Source: Pseudarthrobacter chlorophenolicus A6 (GTDB lineage: Bacteria; Actinomycetota; Actinomycetes; Actinomycetales; Micrococcaceae). Taken from it: DNA of 64,000 nt. This document shows, piece after piece, positions 52,926 to 62,084 of the stretch; positions within the stretch are counted from its first letter, which is position 1, and each line of letters starts with the position of its first letter. Under the pieces are notes generated by a model. The model was not told where the DNA came from. It saw only the letters and a list, made by a program, of their open reading frames with translations, and did no database searches. The position numbers and the translations under genes were made by a program. Where the stretch lies: contig NC_011886.1 in assembly GCF_000022025.1 (NCBI RefSeq), positions 3,265,209 through 3,329,208 of the forward strand. The letters run 5' to 3'.

Positions 52926-53090
52926 CCGGCCACGATACCGGGCGCGATGGTCCGGGCGGTGCCGGCCGCCGTCGTGCGTTCCCGCCCAGTTAGTGGATCC
53001 GCACCGCAGCGACACGCCCCGGACGACGGCGTGTCAGCGGTTCCCAGCCCGAGGTCACCCGAGCAACTGGGCGGGAGCGCACGCCAAGAC

Positions 53091-53507
53091 TCAGCGGCCG
53101 GCGAAGAACTCGGCGGCCAGCTTCTTCGGAGCGCGGGCGGCCCACGCCTCCACGATGATCTCGGCCAGTTCGTCCCGACCCATCTCCCCCAGCCGCGATT
53201 CCTGCACCAGGACGGCGTTGTACCCGTCGAAGTGCGGAATGGTGAAGAACGGAACGGACGGGTCCTCCACCAGCGCTGCTTTGGCGGCATCATCCGGGAC
53301 CACAATGACCAGGAGGTCCTGGTACTGCTCCCCCGTCTCCGGGTCCACCGCCGTCTTGTGCGGTGCCCGGTACAGCACGAACCCCCTACCCTTCGGCCCG
53401 CGCGGCACCTTGTACGTGGGCCGGTCACCCCAGGAGACCCCGAGCTCCACCTCGGGCAGGCCGCTGCAGATGGCGTCGATGTCTTCGGGCTTGGCCTTGC
53501 GCTCCAT
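53091..53507 (-). CDS. MmcQ/YjbR-family protein
   Basis: The 138-residue product starts MERKAKPEDIDAICSGLPEV and continues with GVSWGDRPTYKV, FFTIPHFDGYNAVLV and EIIVEAWAARAPKKLA, the layout of MmcQ/YjbR (CyaY-like fold) proteins. Function is unknown, with DNA binding suggested for the family. A GTG at 53513 would add two residues. Confidence 0.82.
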   Translation of the reverse strand: MERKAKPEDIDAICSGLPEVELGVSWGDRPTYKVPRGPKGRGFVLYRAPHKTAVDPETGEQYQDLLVIVVPDDAAKAALVEDPSVPFFTIPHFDGYNAVLVQESRLGEMGRDELAEIIVEAWAARAPKKLAAEFFAGR

Positions 53508-53638
53508 CGCCACAACGTAGCCCCGCCTCCGGGATGGCTGCAATACCCTCGGAAGCAGCCGGGTTCTTCCGCCCGCGTACCGCTGCCGGTGCGTACCGCC
53601 GTCGTACGCGGTCGAGCGGCGATGCGCACCTGCGAATC

Positions 53639-53698
53639 CGACGCGCATATTCGTTGGCGCACCAGCAATGTGGGGTGCGCAGAAGAATATGAGCGTCG
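53639..53698. repeat. Imperfect palindrome of dispersed-repeat type
   Basis: CGACGCGCATATTC (53639-53652) pairs with 53685-53698 with one mismatch, and GGCGCACC pairs with GGTGCGC inside it. The GACGCGCA core is shared with the repeats at 3842 and 51372. Confidence 0.6.
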
Positions 53699-53741
53699 AA
53701 AGTGATTGAAGCGTGTCGGGAGTGTGAGCGGGCGCCGGAAG

Positions 53742-54536
53742 CTAGGCGGACAGGACCGGACGGGTTATTCCGCCCAGCGTCGCCACGCCCATTTGGGTCA
53801 TGTAATCGTTCCTGCGCTTGGCATTGATCCTGGACTCCGGCGTGTAGGCCGCGGCGGGATCGTCCGCGTAGTGGGCAGCCAACCCGTCCCGCATGAGACG
53901 GATCGCCTCGGACCGCTGCTGGGACACAGCAGCGTGGGTTGAACCAAGCTCTTCCGCGAGCTCCTTCACGGTGCGCCCGGCAAGGTAAATCTCTTCAATG
54001 ACGTAACGCATCTTCGCCGGCAGGGCAGTGACGGCGGCGCGCAGGTACTTCACCCGTTCATCCGCCAGGACCGAATGCTCCGGAGAAGCGGTTTCCGCGG
54101 GATATGTCTCCACAATGACATCGTCCAGCGGAGTCAGGGTGCGGGCGGCGTCAGCCAGGGCTGCCTCCACGACGCTTCGCTCAACTCCCAGTGTGGCCGC
54201 CATCTCGGGCACGGTGGGGTTCCGTCCCAGCAGGCCGCGGAGGGTTTCCTCCACGCCCATTGTTTCCTTGATGCGTTTGCGTGCCGATCGGGTAGCCCAG
54301 TCCTGGGAGCGCATCTCATCCGCGAAGGCACCAATGATGCGCCGCCGTGCGAAGGCCCCGAAGGGCACACCCATGGCCGGATCGAAGGAATCCGCGGAAG
54401 TAATCAGGGCGATGGAGCCCACCGACGCCAAATCGTCGCGCGACAAGTGTGATGCCTTGGCGCAAACCTCTGAGACCAGGTAGCCGACCAGCGGAAGGTG
54501 CTGTAAAACCAGCCCATTGCGTTGTTCGCGATTCAA
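53742..54536 (-). CDS. fliA: Flagellar-type sigma factor (FliA/WhiG family)
   Basis: TTG at 54536 has GGGGGGAC eight bases upstream. The 264-residue protein has region 2 (LVGYLVSEVCAKASHLSRDDLASVG, FDPAMGVPFGAFARRRIIGAF), region 3 with GVEETLRGLLGRNPTVPEMAATLG and the region 4 helix-turn-helix GRTVKELAEELGSTHAAVSQ. This layout fits SigD/FliA sigma factors that read flagellar class III promoters. It is divergent from flgN. The longer frame upstream to 54773 is rejected. Confidence 0.8.
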   Translation of the reverse strand: MNREQRNGLVLQHLPLVGYLVSEVCAKASHLSRDDLASVGSIALITSADSFDPAMGVPFGAFARRRIIGAFADEMRSQDWATRSARKRIKETMGVEETLRGLLGRNPTVPEMAATLGVERSVVEAALADAARTLTPLDDVIVETYPAETASPEHSVLADERVKYLRAAVTALPAKMRYVIEEIYLAGRTVKELAEELGSTHAAVSQQRSEAIRLMRDGLAAHYADDPAAAYTPESRINAKRRNDYMTQMGVATLGGITRPVLSA

Positions 54537-54694
54537 ATTTAAGTCCCCCCACGAGACCCGAAGTGATGGTGCTGCTGCGCAGCACTGAGCGAACAATATC
54601 ACTTGTTCGCCGCTCAAAGCGTGTAGTCTCAAGTAAACGTTTGACGGCGCTTCGCATCGCCCGTCAGGCCGAACAATTACATGATCGGGGGACC

Positions 54695-55222
54695 ATGGGG
54701 GCAGAGGGACTTTCCGCCTCCCTGTGGCGCGAAAGGCGTCAACTGGAATTGTTGCTTTTCCGGCTTGAAACACAGCTGCTCTATCTGAACGCCGGCCATA
54801 CCGAATGGCTTTCTTTCACTGCGGCTGACCTGGAATCCGTGTTACAGAACCTTCGATTCGAGACGCTGGCACGCAACGTCGAGGCCGCCGGAGTGGCCGC
54901 GGAATGGGGTGTACCCGGGGAAGGAACGCTGCCCGGTTTGGCCGCCGCAGCTCCGGAAGGGATCATCGGCGAGCTGCTGACCAAGCACCTGCAGGAGATG
55001 GCCAGCCTCCTGCACCGCATCGAGTCCGCCAGGGAAGCCAACGCCGGCGCACTGGACTCGGCCATTGAAGGGTTTGCCCGCGATGCCGATGCTGCCGTGA
55101 ATTCACCGGAACCGGCCGACGAACTGGGCTACCTGGCACAGCAGTCGACGGCCACCCACGCCCTGCAACTGGTGGACGAATGTTCCCAACCGCTGGTGAA
55201 GGAGTTCCTGGGGCTGGACTGA
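54695..55222 (+). CDS. flgN: FlgN-like flagellar export chaperone
   Basis: From the ATG at 54695 the 175-residue product is helical and starts LSASLWRERRQLELLLFRLETQLLYLNAG, the actinobacterial FlgN/FlgN-like pattern, with a coiled C-terminal half (MASLLHRIESAREANAGAL). GGGGGACC lies just before the start. FlgN keeps the hook-junction proteins FlgK and FlgL unfolded for export, and flgK/flgL usually follow. Here the next gene is csrA on the other strand. Confidence 0.75.
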   Translation: MGAEGLSASLWRERRQLELLLFRLETQLLYLNAGHTEWLSFTAADLESVLQNLRFETLARNVEAAGVAAEWGVPGEGTLPGLAAAAPEGIIGELLTKHLQEMASLLHRIESAREANAGALDSAIEGFARDADAAVNSPEPADELGYLAQQSTATHALQLVDECSQPLVKEFLGLD

Positions 55223-55237
55223 GGCTTTCGCAGAAAG

Positions 55238-55471
55238 CTAGCCGGCCGGAGGCAGGATGGACTTCAGCAGCTCTTCAGTTTCCGGACCGGCCTGCGATGC
55301 GGCAACGTTCGCCGCTGCGATGGCTTCCACCACCTCGCTGCGCTGGATGGTCACGCCTCTGGGGGCTTCGATCCCGATCCGCACGCCATCGCCGCGCCCC
55401 TCCATGACGGTGATGACGATGTCATCCCCGATCATGATTTTCTCGCCCGGCTTGCGCGTCAGAACCAACAT
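55238..55471 (-). CDS. csrA: Carbon storage regulator CsrA
   Basis: The 77-residue RNA-binding protein has MLVLTRKPGEKIMIGDDI, GRGDGVRIGIEAPRGVTIQRSEV and a longer C-terminal tail than enterobacterial CsrA. It represses translation by binding GGA motifs in leaders, in flagellated Gram-positives that of flagellin. It lies four bases after flhF on the same strand. Confidence 0.93.
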   Translation of the reverse strand: MLVLTRKPGEKIMIGDDIVITVMEGRGDGVRIGIEAPRGVTIQRSEVVEAIAAANVAASQAGPETEELLKSILPPAG

Positions 55472-55475
55472 GTTC

Positions 55476-56507
55476 TCAATCTACCTTTCTGCCGTCCAGC
55501 CAACCGACCGGCAGGCCCAGGCCCTCCACCGTTCCCGGGCTTAGTGTGTCCTCCGAGCCCACCACGGCGAGCGCGTCAACGGCCACATTGCCGGCCAGGA
55601 CAGCCAGCCACGCGGCGGTGTCCTCGGTCTTACGGCGCGCATCCACTACGGCCCAGACCTGGTCCGCTCCGATGGCGTCGAGGAGCGCAGCCTGCGCGGC
55701 GACGTCCCGGGGCCTGCCCAGCCCGTAGGCCAGCAGCAGTGTTTGCCCGGTGTTGACTGCACTGGCGCGCGCCGCTGTGGCTGCCTGGCGATCCGCTACG
55801 TGGAGGTGCCCGAAGGCCGTGAGCCTGCCGCCCGTCCGGACATCACAGCCGCCGGCGGCCATGGAGATCTCCAGGGCCGGCCCCAGGGCGTCGTCACCGA
55901 GGCCCAGCAGCAGGACCAGGTCCCCGGCGCCGGTCAGCGGCGCATGCGCCTTCCTGGGTTTGGGTGCCCGGGGTTCGTCGTTGGAACGGACGACGGCGGG
56001 CGGCAGCTGGCCGTATTCGCTGCCCAGTTGCGCCAGCAGTCCGGCGAAGTCGGCGCCGGCGGTGGAGACCGGCGTTACTGCAGTATCTTCGCGCGCAGCC
56101 GGGCTATTGACGGGCGGCAGCGCCGGCCCCGCGCTGACGCCAGGCCGCGGAGTGTGCAGGAGCCGTTCGCTGGCATCCGCCTCCTCGAGGAGGGCCGCGA
56201 TGGCTGTCCTGCGAAGCACCGGGTGGGCATCGGCAGCTGCCCCGGGCACCGCCGTCGCGGTTTCCCCTGCGGCCGGTCCGGCCGCGAGAGACGCAGGAGC
56301 CGCCACTGACGCGGGGGTGGCCGTGGAAGCCACTGCATCCGGGACCTCCACGGTGGCCTCGAAACGGTCGCCCGCGAAGAGCCCGGCGATGCCCGGGTTG
56401 CTGACTTTCTCGGCCGCGATAATCCTGGCTCCGGCCCCGTGCCGTGCCACGGCCTTGTCCCGGATCGCCTCCAGGGACGGGCCCTTAAGCCTGAAGTGCT
56501 TCGGCAT
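55476..56507 (-). CDS. FlhF-like protein without a P-loop
   Basis: The 343-residue protein begins PKHFRLKGPSLEAIRDKAVARHGAGARIIAAEKV, as FlhF B domains do, and lies between flhA and csrA where flhF belongs. The GTPase part is degenerate. Where FlhF has GxTGVGKTTT there is LVLLLGLGDDALG, and later G motifs are not recognisable either. The middle is Ala/Pro-rich. It may have lost GTP-dependent dimerisation and keep only a scaffold role. ATG at 56507 overlaps the end of flhA by 23 bases. Confidence 0.7.
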   Translation of the reverse strand: MPKHFRLKGPSLEAIRDKAVARHGAGARIIAAEKVSNPGIAGLFAGDRFEATVEVPDAVASTATPASVAAPASLAAGPAAGETATAVPGAAADAHPVLRRTAIAALLEEADASERLLHTPRPGVSAGPALPPVNSPAAREDTAVTPVSTAGADFAGLLAQLGSEYGQLPPAVVRSNDEPRAPKPRKAHAPLTGAGDLVLLLGLGDDALGPALEISMAAGGCDVRTGGRLTAFGHLHVADRQAATAARASAVNTGQTLLLAYGLGRPRDVAAQAALLDAIGADQVWAVVDARRKTEDTAAWLAVLAGNVAVDALAVVGSEDTLSPGTVEGLGLPVGWLDGRKVD

Positions 56508-58533
56508 GCCGGACCACCCCCACCGTCTCGATGCCTACGTTCGCGGATGTGACTTCACGGTAGGACAGAACTGCCACGCCGCCGTCGGGCGCAGTGACAA
56601 GCCGCCGCACCGCCGGGCGCAGGGCAGGGGCACAGACCAGCACAGCCTGCCGGCCCGCAGCGGCTGCCGATTCCAGGGACTGCTTGAGCGAGCCCAGCAC
56701 GGCGTCGAGCCGAGGCTGGTTCATGACGATCTGTGTGCCGCCTTCGCCTGGCCGGAGGTCCTCCAGCATGGACTGTTCCAGCAGGGGGTCGATCATGACC
56801 ACGTGCAGCACTCCCCCCTCCAGGTACTTGGCGGCCAGTGCCGGCCCCAGCGACTGGCGCGCCGCCTCAATCAGCGCCTCCGGATCCGTGGATGCCTTGG
56901 CCCGCAGCGCCAGTGCTTCGTAGATCCGCGGGAGATCGTTGATGGGCACCTGTTCCTCCAGCAGGCCCTGCAGTACCCGCTGGATCTCCGCCAGGGACAG
57001 CAGCCCCGGCGTGAGCTCCTCCACGGCCGCGGGGCTCTGCTTGCGGACGCCCTCGGTAAGGACCCGCACGTCCTCGCGGGAGAGCAGCCGGGCGGCGTTG
57101 CCGGAGACAATCGAGGACAGATGGGTAACCAGGACCGAAACCCTGTCGATGACGGTGGCGCCGGTCATTTCGGCGCTGTGCCGCATTTCGGAGGGAATCC
57201 ACTTTCCTGCCAGGCCGAAGACCGGTTCCACGGTCGAGGCACCCGGAAGGGCGTCCAGGAAGTCCCCCAGGGCCAGCAGCTTGCCGGCGGGTGCCGTGCC
57301 ACGTCCGGCCTCCACACCGGCGATGCGGATGACGTACGTGGCGGGCGGCAGCTCCACGCTGTCCCGGGTGCGCACGGGAGGGACCACGACGCCGAGGTCC
57401 ATGGCGATCTTGTGCCGCAGCGAACGGACCCTGGCAAGCAAGTCGTCCGAAGCGCCGGAGACAATGTCCACCAGGTCCGGGGCGAGCAGGATCTCCACGG
57501 GATGGACCCGCATGTCCTCCATGAGCCGTTCGTTCGGGTCTTCCTCCGGGACACCGGCAGCCTGCTCTTCCAGGGCGAGCAACTCGGCCTTGGCTTTCTG
57601 CTGCGCGGCGAGGCGGCGTGAGGCAAACAGCAGCAGGCCGGCCACCACCAGGAACGGCAGGATGGGCATGCCCGGAATCAGTCCCATGGCCACTGCCGCC
57701 AGGCCGGCGATGAGCAAGGCTGTGGGTGACTGCGTCAGCTGGGAGGAGGCCGTCTTGCCCATGTCCTCCTCGGCGTTGGACCGGGTGACGATCATGCCCG
57801 TGGATACCGCCATCAGCAGCGCCGGGATCTGCGTGACCAGGCCATCGCCCATGGTCAGCAGGCCGAACGTGTTCAGCGCGTCCCCCACTTCCATGCCGCG
57901 CTGCAGGACGCCGATGGCAATGCCGCCCAGGAAGTTGATGATGATAATGATGATGCCCGCTATGGCATCGCCCTTAACAAATTTGGAGGCACCGTCCATG
58001 GCCCCGTAGAAGTCGGCCTCCGCGGAGACCTCGGCACGCCGCTTCCTGGCTTCCGTATCCGTGATGAGGCCCGCGTTGAGATCGGCGTCGATGGCCATCT
58101 GCTTGCCGGGCATCGCGTCCAGCGTGAACCTGGCGCCCACCTCTGCCACGCGCTCAGCACCCTTGGTGACCACCACGAACTGGATGACCACCAGGATGAG
58201 GAACACCACGGCGCCGATGATCATGGACCCGCCAACGGTCACATGGCCGAACGCCTCGATCACCTGGCCAGCGTAGCCTTGCCCCAACACCAGCCGGGTT
58301 GAGGCAACGTTGATGCCGAGCCGGAACAGGGTGGCCACCAGCAGCAGCGAGGGAAAGACGGAGAAGTCCAGTGGCTTTTTCACGAACATGCTGGTGAGCA
58401 GGACCAGCAGCGCCAGCAGGATGTTGCAGACAATCAGGAAGTCCAGCAGCGGCGCGGGGACCGGGACCACCAGGAGCAGCACGATGCCCACAATGCCCAC
58501 CGGTACGGCCAGCCTGCCGAGTCGTTTATTCAT
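56485..58533 (-). CDS. flhA: Flagellar export gate protein FlhA
   Basis: The 682-residue protein has eight N-terminal membrane segments (PVGIVGIVLLLVVPVPAPLLDFL first), the FHIPEP-type loop with GQGYAGQVIEAFG and DAMPGKQMAIDADLNAGLI, and the large cytoplasmic export domain with VHVVMIDPLLEQSM. FlhA forms the nonameric gate ring that selects substrates. ATG at 58533 lies 63 bases after flhB. Confidence 0.95.
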   Translation of the reverse strand: MNKRLGRLAVPVGIVGIVLLLVVPVPAPLLDFLIVCNILLALLVLLTSMFVKKPLDFSVFPSLLLVATLFRLGINVASTRLVLGQGYAGQVIEAFGHVTVGGSMIIGAVVFLILVVIQFVVVTKGAERVAEVGARFTLDAMPGKQMAIDADLNAGLITDTEARKRRAEVSAEADFYGAMDGASKFVKGDAIAGIIIIIINFLGGIAIGVLQRGMEVGDALNTFGLLTMGDGLVTQIPALLMAVSTGMIVTRSNAEEDMGKTASSQLTQSPTALLIAGLAAVAMGLIPGMPILPFLVVAGLLLFASRRLAAQQKAKAELLALEEQAAGVPEEDPNERLMEDMRVHPVEILLAPDLVDIVSGASDDLLARVRSLRHKIAMDLGVVVPPVRTRDSVELPPATYVIRIAGVEAGRGTAPAGKLLALGDFLDALPGASTVEPVFGLAGKWIPSEMRHSAEMTGATVIDRVSVLVTHLSSIVSGNAARLLSREDVRVLTEGVRKQSPAAVEELTPGLLSLAEIQRVLQGLLEEQVPINDLPRIYEALALRAKASTDPEALIEAARQSLGPALAAKYLEGGVLHVVMIDPLLEQSMLEDLRPGEGGTQIVMNQPRLDAVLGSLKQSLESAAAAGRQAVLVCAPALRPAVRRLVTAPDGGVAVLSYREVTSANVGIETVGVVRHAEALQA

Positions 58534-58596
58534 GGGTGGTCCTTCCGGGGCCGGTGCTGGTCAGGGGATGAGAAGTCAACGGTGCGGACGGCGGTC

Positions 58597-59676
58597 TCAT
58601 AGGGCCTCCGCCATGCGGTGCATCCCGCGCGCCGCACCGCGGGATTTGAGCGACATGACGAACGCCAGAACCCCGGCCACCGCCCGGTACAGTTCCACCG
58701 GAATCTCCTGGCCCAGCTCGCAGGCCGAATGAAGTGCCCTGGCCAGCGGAATGTCCTGCACCATGGGCACCTCCTTCGCCTCGGCCTCGGCCCTGATTCG
58801 GGCGGCGATGACCCCCGCCCCCTTGGCCACCACCCGCGGGGCCGACTTCCCGGCGTCGTACTTCAACGCCACGGCGACGTGCGTGGGGTTGACGAGGACG
58901 ACGTCGGCATCGGCAATGGCGGCGATCATGCGGTTCCTGCTCATCGCCAGCTGCCGGGAGCGGCGGTGCGAACGGACCAGGGGGTCGCCCTCGGTGTTCT
59001 TGTTCTCGTCCGTGACTTCCTTCTTGGACATGCGGGTCTTCTTGCGGTTGCGGCGCATGACCACCAGCACGTCCACCGCCGCGAGCACCAGCCCAGCGGC
59101 CACGGCACACTGGACCAGTGCGCCGATCCCGTCCGCCGCTGCCGCGATCACCCCGGAAACCGGAAGCCCGCCAGCGGTCAGCAGCACGGGGATCAGCCCC
59201 TGCACCACCGAGTACAGGACAATCCCGACCACTACCGCCTTCAGCAGCGCCTTCAGCCCACCCCACACCGCCTGCATGCCGAACAAACGCTTCATGCCGC
59301 TGAGCAGGTTGAAGTGTTCGAACTCGGCCCGGAACTTCTTGAAATGCACGCCGCCCTGGACGGCAGAGCCGGCAAGGACCACCAGGAAAACCACCACGAA
59401 CATGGGCGCCAGGACGCCAGCCATCGAACCCAGGCCCAGCTCCAGCGCATGGACCGCTTTAGCGGGATCGGGGCTCTCCATGATGGCGCGGACGCTGAAC
59501 ACCTGGTCCACGGCGGCGTTGGAGGCACGGTCAATGGTGGCCGGCAGCATCACAGCCCCGGCCCCTACGCCCAGCCACGCGGTCAGGTCCTGGGACCGGG
59601 ACAGCTGGCCCTTGGACCGGACGTCCCGCATCCGTTTGTCCGTGGCCTGCTCGGTTCTCTCCTGCGAGTCCGACAT
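58597..59676 (-). CDS. flhB: Flagellar export switch protein FlhB
   Basis: The 359-residue protein starts SDSQERTEQATDKRMRDVRSKGQ, has four membrane segments and the autocleavage motif NPTH in VVLVNPTHVAVALKYD, followed by PLARALHSACELGQEIP. Cleavage at NPTH changes export specificity from hook to filament proteins. The ATG directly follows the fliR stop. Confidence 0.95.
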   Translation of the reverse strand: MSDSQERTEQATDKRMRDVRSKGQLSRSQDLTAWLGVGAGAVMLPATIDRASNAAVDQVFSVRAIMESPDPAKAVHALELGLGSMAGVLAPMFVVVFLVVLAGSAVQGGVHFKKFRAEFEHFNLLSGMKRLFGMQAVWGGLKALLKAVVVGIVLYSVVQGLIPVLLTAGGLPVSGVIAAAADGIGALVQCAVAAGLVLAAVDVLVVMRRNRKKTRMSKKEVTDENKNTEGDPLVRSHRRSRQLAMSRNRMIAAIADADVVLVNPTHVAVALKYDAGKSAPRVVAKGAGVIAARIRAEAEAKEVPMVQDIPLARALHSACELGQEIPVELYRAVAGVLAFVMSLKSRGAARGMHRMAEAL

Positions 59677-60435
59677 TCAGCCCACCCCCATCAGGGTGTT
59701 GGCCGCCTGCTCTGCCAGGACTGCCACGATGCGCGGCAGCCCCAGGAACAGGAATCCGGCCAGGACCAGGGTGAGCAGGATCTTCAGCGGGAACCCCAAC
59801 GCGAACGCGTTCAGCGCAGGGGCCACCCGGGTCAGCAGGCCCAGGCCAACGTCAGCCAGCAGCAGGACCACCATCAGGGGCCCGGCGATCTGCACGGCGC
59901 ACAGGAACATCCCGGTCACGGCCTGGACCATCGCCTCCACCGGGCGGGCAAGATCAATGCCCCCGGCCAGCGGAAACGCCGCGAAACTGCCCGTGAGCCC
60001 ACCGATCACCAGATGGTAGCCGTCCGAGGCGAAGAGCAGGGCAAGTGCCGCCATCTGCAGCAGCCGGGTGAACTGGGCGCCGTTGACCATCATCTGGGGA
60101 TCGAACGCCTGGGCCATCTGGAAGCCGCTGGAGAGGTCGATCAGGCTGCCGGCGGACTGGATGGCGGCGAACACCAGATACACGAGGAACCCCAGCGCCA
60201 GCCCGGTGGCCAGCTCCAGGACGATGGCCGTGATGAAACCGGCCGTACCCAGCGGGACGTACCCGTCAGCCACGCGCCCGGACACTGCCAGGCCCAAACC
60301 CAGGCCCAGCATGGCCTTCACCCGGGCGGGGATGGCGTGGTGCGCGAACGGGGGTGCCACCACCAGGAACGCGATCATCCGGACCGAGGCCAGGAGCATG
60401 GCCTCCAGCCACGGCTGGTTGATGGGGATGTCCAC
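59677..60435 (-). CDS. fliR: Flagellar export gate protein FliR
   Basis: GTG at 60435, with GGGAGGG upstream, gives 252 residues and about six membrane segments. PPFAHHAIPARVKAMLGLGLGLAVS and SAGSLIDLSSGFQMAQAFDPQM are the FliR signatures. With FliP and FliQ it forms the helical export gate. Fourteen upstream in-frame codons belong to the end of fliQ. Confidence 0.93.
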   Translation of the reverse strand: MDIPINQPWLEAMLLASVRMIAFLVVAPPFAHHAIPARVKAMLGLGLGLAVSGRVADGYVPLGTAGFITAIVLELATGLALGFLVYLVFAAIQSAGSLIDLSSGFQMAQAFDPQMMVNGAQFTRLLQMAALALLFASDGYHLVIGGLTGSFAAFPLAGGIDLARPVEAMVQAVTGMFLCAVQIAGPLMVVLLLADVGLGLLTRVAPALNAFALGFPLKILLTLVLAGFLFLGLPRIVAVLAEQAANTLMGVG

Positions 60436-60436
60436 C

Positions 60437-60712
60437 TCACCCTCCCCCGAGCAGCCCGGGGATGCGGGTGAAGAGCTCATTGGTGAAGGAAACCATCTCG
60501 GTGATCATCCAGTGCGCGCACACCACCAGCGCGATCGCCACGGCCACCGCCTTGGGCACGAAGGACAGGGTAGCCTCCTGCAGCTGGGTGATGGACTGCA
60601 GCAGCGAAATGGCCAGGCCCACCACCAGCGCGGTGACCAGCACGGGGGCGGCGAGCTTGGCCGCCACGATCATGGCCTGGAGGCAGATGTCCAGGACGGC
60701 ATTCGTGTCCAT
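60437..60712 (-). CDS. fliQ: Flagellar export gate protein FliQ
   Basis: The 91-residue product has two membrane helices (MIVAAKLAAPVLVTALVVGLAISLLQ and VPKAVAVAIALVVCAHWMI) linked by SITQLQEATLSF, the FliQ signature. It starts at the ATG at 60712, which overlaps the fliP stop by one base. Confidence 0.94.
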   Translation of the reverse strand: MDTNAVLDICLQAMIVAAKLAAPVLVTALVVGLAISLLQSITQLQEATLSFVPKAVAVAIALVVCAHWMITEMVSFTNELFTRIPGLLGGG

Positions 60713-61545
60713 CAGGTGTAGCTCTGGATCAGGGACGTGATAACCAGGCCCCAGCCGTCCACCAGGATGAACAGCAGGATCTTGAACGGCAGCGAGATCA
60801 TCACCGGCGGGAGCATCATCATGCCCATGGACATCAGGGCTGCCGAGACCACCAGGTCGATCACCAGGAACGGGATGAAGATGACGAACCCGATGATGAA
60901 CGCCGCCCGCAACTCCGAGATCATGAACGCCGGGATGAGGGTCTGCAGGGGTACGGCCCCGGGATTCTCCGGGTTGGGCATCCGGGCCGCGCGGGTCATC
61001 AGGGCGATGTCCTCTTCGCGGGTATGCCCCAGCATGAACTGTTGCAGCGGGCCCGCGCCGGCGGAGAAGGCACCGTTGAAGTCGAGGTTGCCGTTCAAAT
61101 AAGGCTGCACCGCGTCCGTGTTGATCTCCGTCAGGACAGGCCACATGACGAACAGGGACAGGAACAGGGCCAGGCCGGCGAGCACCTGGTTGGGCGGAAT
61201 GGACGGCAGCGACAACGCATTCCGGGTCATGGCCAGCACCACGAAGATCTTGGTGAAGGACGTCATCATCAGCAGCAGCGCCGGCGCCACGGACAGCAGG
61301 GTGATACCGATCAGGGTGACGACGGCGGTGGAGGGCTGGCCGTCCAGGCCGTTGATCTCGATGCTGACGTTGCCGCTGCCGGGCTGGGCCGGATCCGTGG
61401 GCGGCGTGGGCGGCAACGGTGCGGCGTGCCCGGCGGGGGCGCCCAGCCAGGCGGCCAGCAGGACGAGGACGACGGCGAGCAGGCCCGCCCAGGCAGCCAC
61501 CAGCCACACCCTCCCCACCGGGTGCCGCCGCGCGGTTAGGTTCAA
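60712..61545 (-). CDS. fliP: Flagellar export gate protein FliP
   Basis: TTG at 61545 overlaps the fliO stop (TTGA). It gives a proper signal peptide with an Arg-rich n-region (NLTARRHPVGR), a hydrophobic core and a cut after AGHA. A GTG at 61500 with GGGGAGG upstream is the alternative but loses the charged region. The mature part has LLMMTSFTKIFVVLAMTRNAL, PNQVLAGLALFLSLFVM and DLVVSAALMSMGMMMLPP. FliP is the core pentamer of the export gate. Confidence 0.93.
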   Translation of the reverse strand: MNLTARRHPVGRVWLVAAWAGLLAVVLVLLAAWLGAPAGHAAPLPPTPPTDPAQPGSGNVSIEINGLDGQPSTAVVTLIGITLLSVAPALLLMMTSFTKIFVVLAMTRNALSLPSIPPNQVLAGLALFLSLFVMWPVLTEINTDAVQPYLNGNLDFNGAFSAGAGPLQQFMLGHTREEDIALMTRAARMPNPENPGAVPLQTLIPAFMISELRAAFIIGFVIFIPFLVIDLVVSAALMSMGMMMLPPVMISLPFKILLFILVDGWGLVITSLIQSYT

Positions 61546-62084
61546 GTCCGGCGTCCGCGGAAGGCCTCGGCAGCCTGCCGCCACGTGGACCCGGCCAGCA
61601 GCGAACCGTGCAGCCTGGAGGTTTGAATGGACGACGACGCCACGCGCCGGTGCAGGTCGGCGCGCCGGGGCATCCCGGCAGCTTCCTGGAAGACGGCGGC
61701 GAAACCTTCCGCGCCCGAGGTGGCAGCGGGTGCGGTGACCACCCGCGGCGGGCGGGCCGGCAGCGCGGGCCGCTGCGCCGCCGTCGTACGTTCCTCCGCA
61801 GGGCCGCCGGCAGCCTCCAGAGCTTCCGCCGGGATGTCGCCGGAATGCAGCACGTTGATGCTGTGTTCGGTGACGCCCAGCAGGAACCGCTTGTCGCCGG
61901 CATCGATGACCACCACGGAAGCCTTCTGGCCCACGCTTTGTCGGCTGACCACGCTCAGCGTCCGGTTGGCGCGGCGGCGGCCGTGGCCTTTCGCCTTGGT
62001 GACGCGGCGCTGCAGATACCACATGAGGCCCAGCACCGCACCGAGGGCTACAAGGACGCGCAGCCCCAGGATGAGTGAGTCCAT
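61542..62084 (-). CDS. fliO: Flagellar biosynthesis protein FliO
   Basis: The 180-residue protein has one N-terminal membrane segment (LRVLVALGAVLGLMWYL), a basic stretch and a small domain with LSVVSRQSVGQKASVVVIDAGDKRFLLGVTEHSI, as in FliO/FliZ. The C-terminal 90 residues are low-complexity. FliO helps assemble the FliP ring. Directly after fliN and overlapping fliP. Confidence 0.85.
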   Translation of the reverse strand: MDSLILGLRVLVALGAVLGLMWYLQRRVTKAKGHGRRRANRTLSVVSRQSVGQKASVVVIDAGDKRFLLGVTEHSINVLHSGDIPAEALEAAGGPAEERTTAAQRPALPARPPRVVTAPAATSGAEGFAAVFQEAAGMPRRADLHRRVASSSIQTSRLHGSLLAGSTWRQAAEAFRGRRT

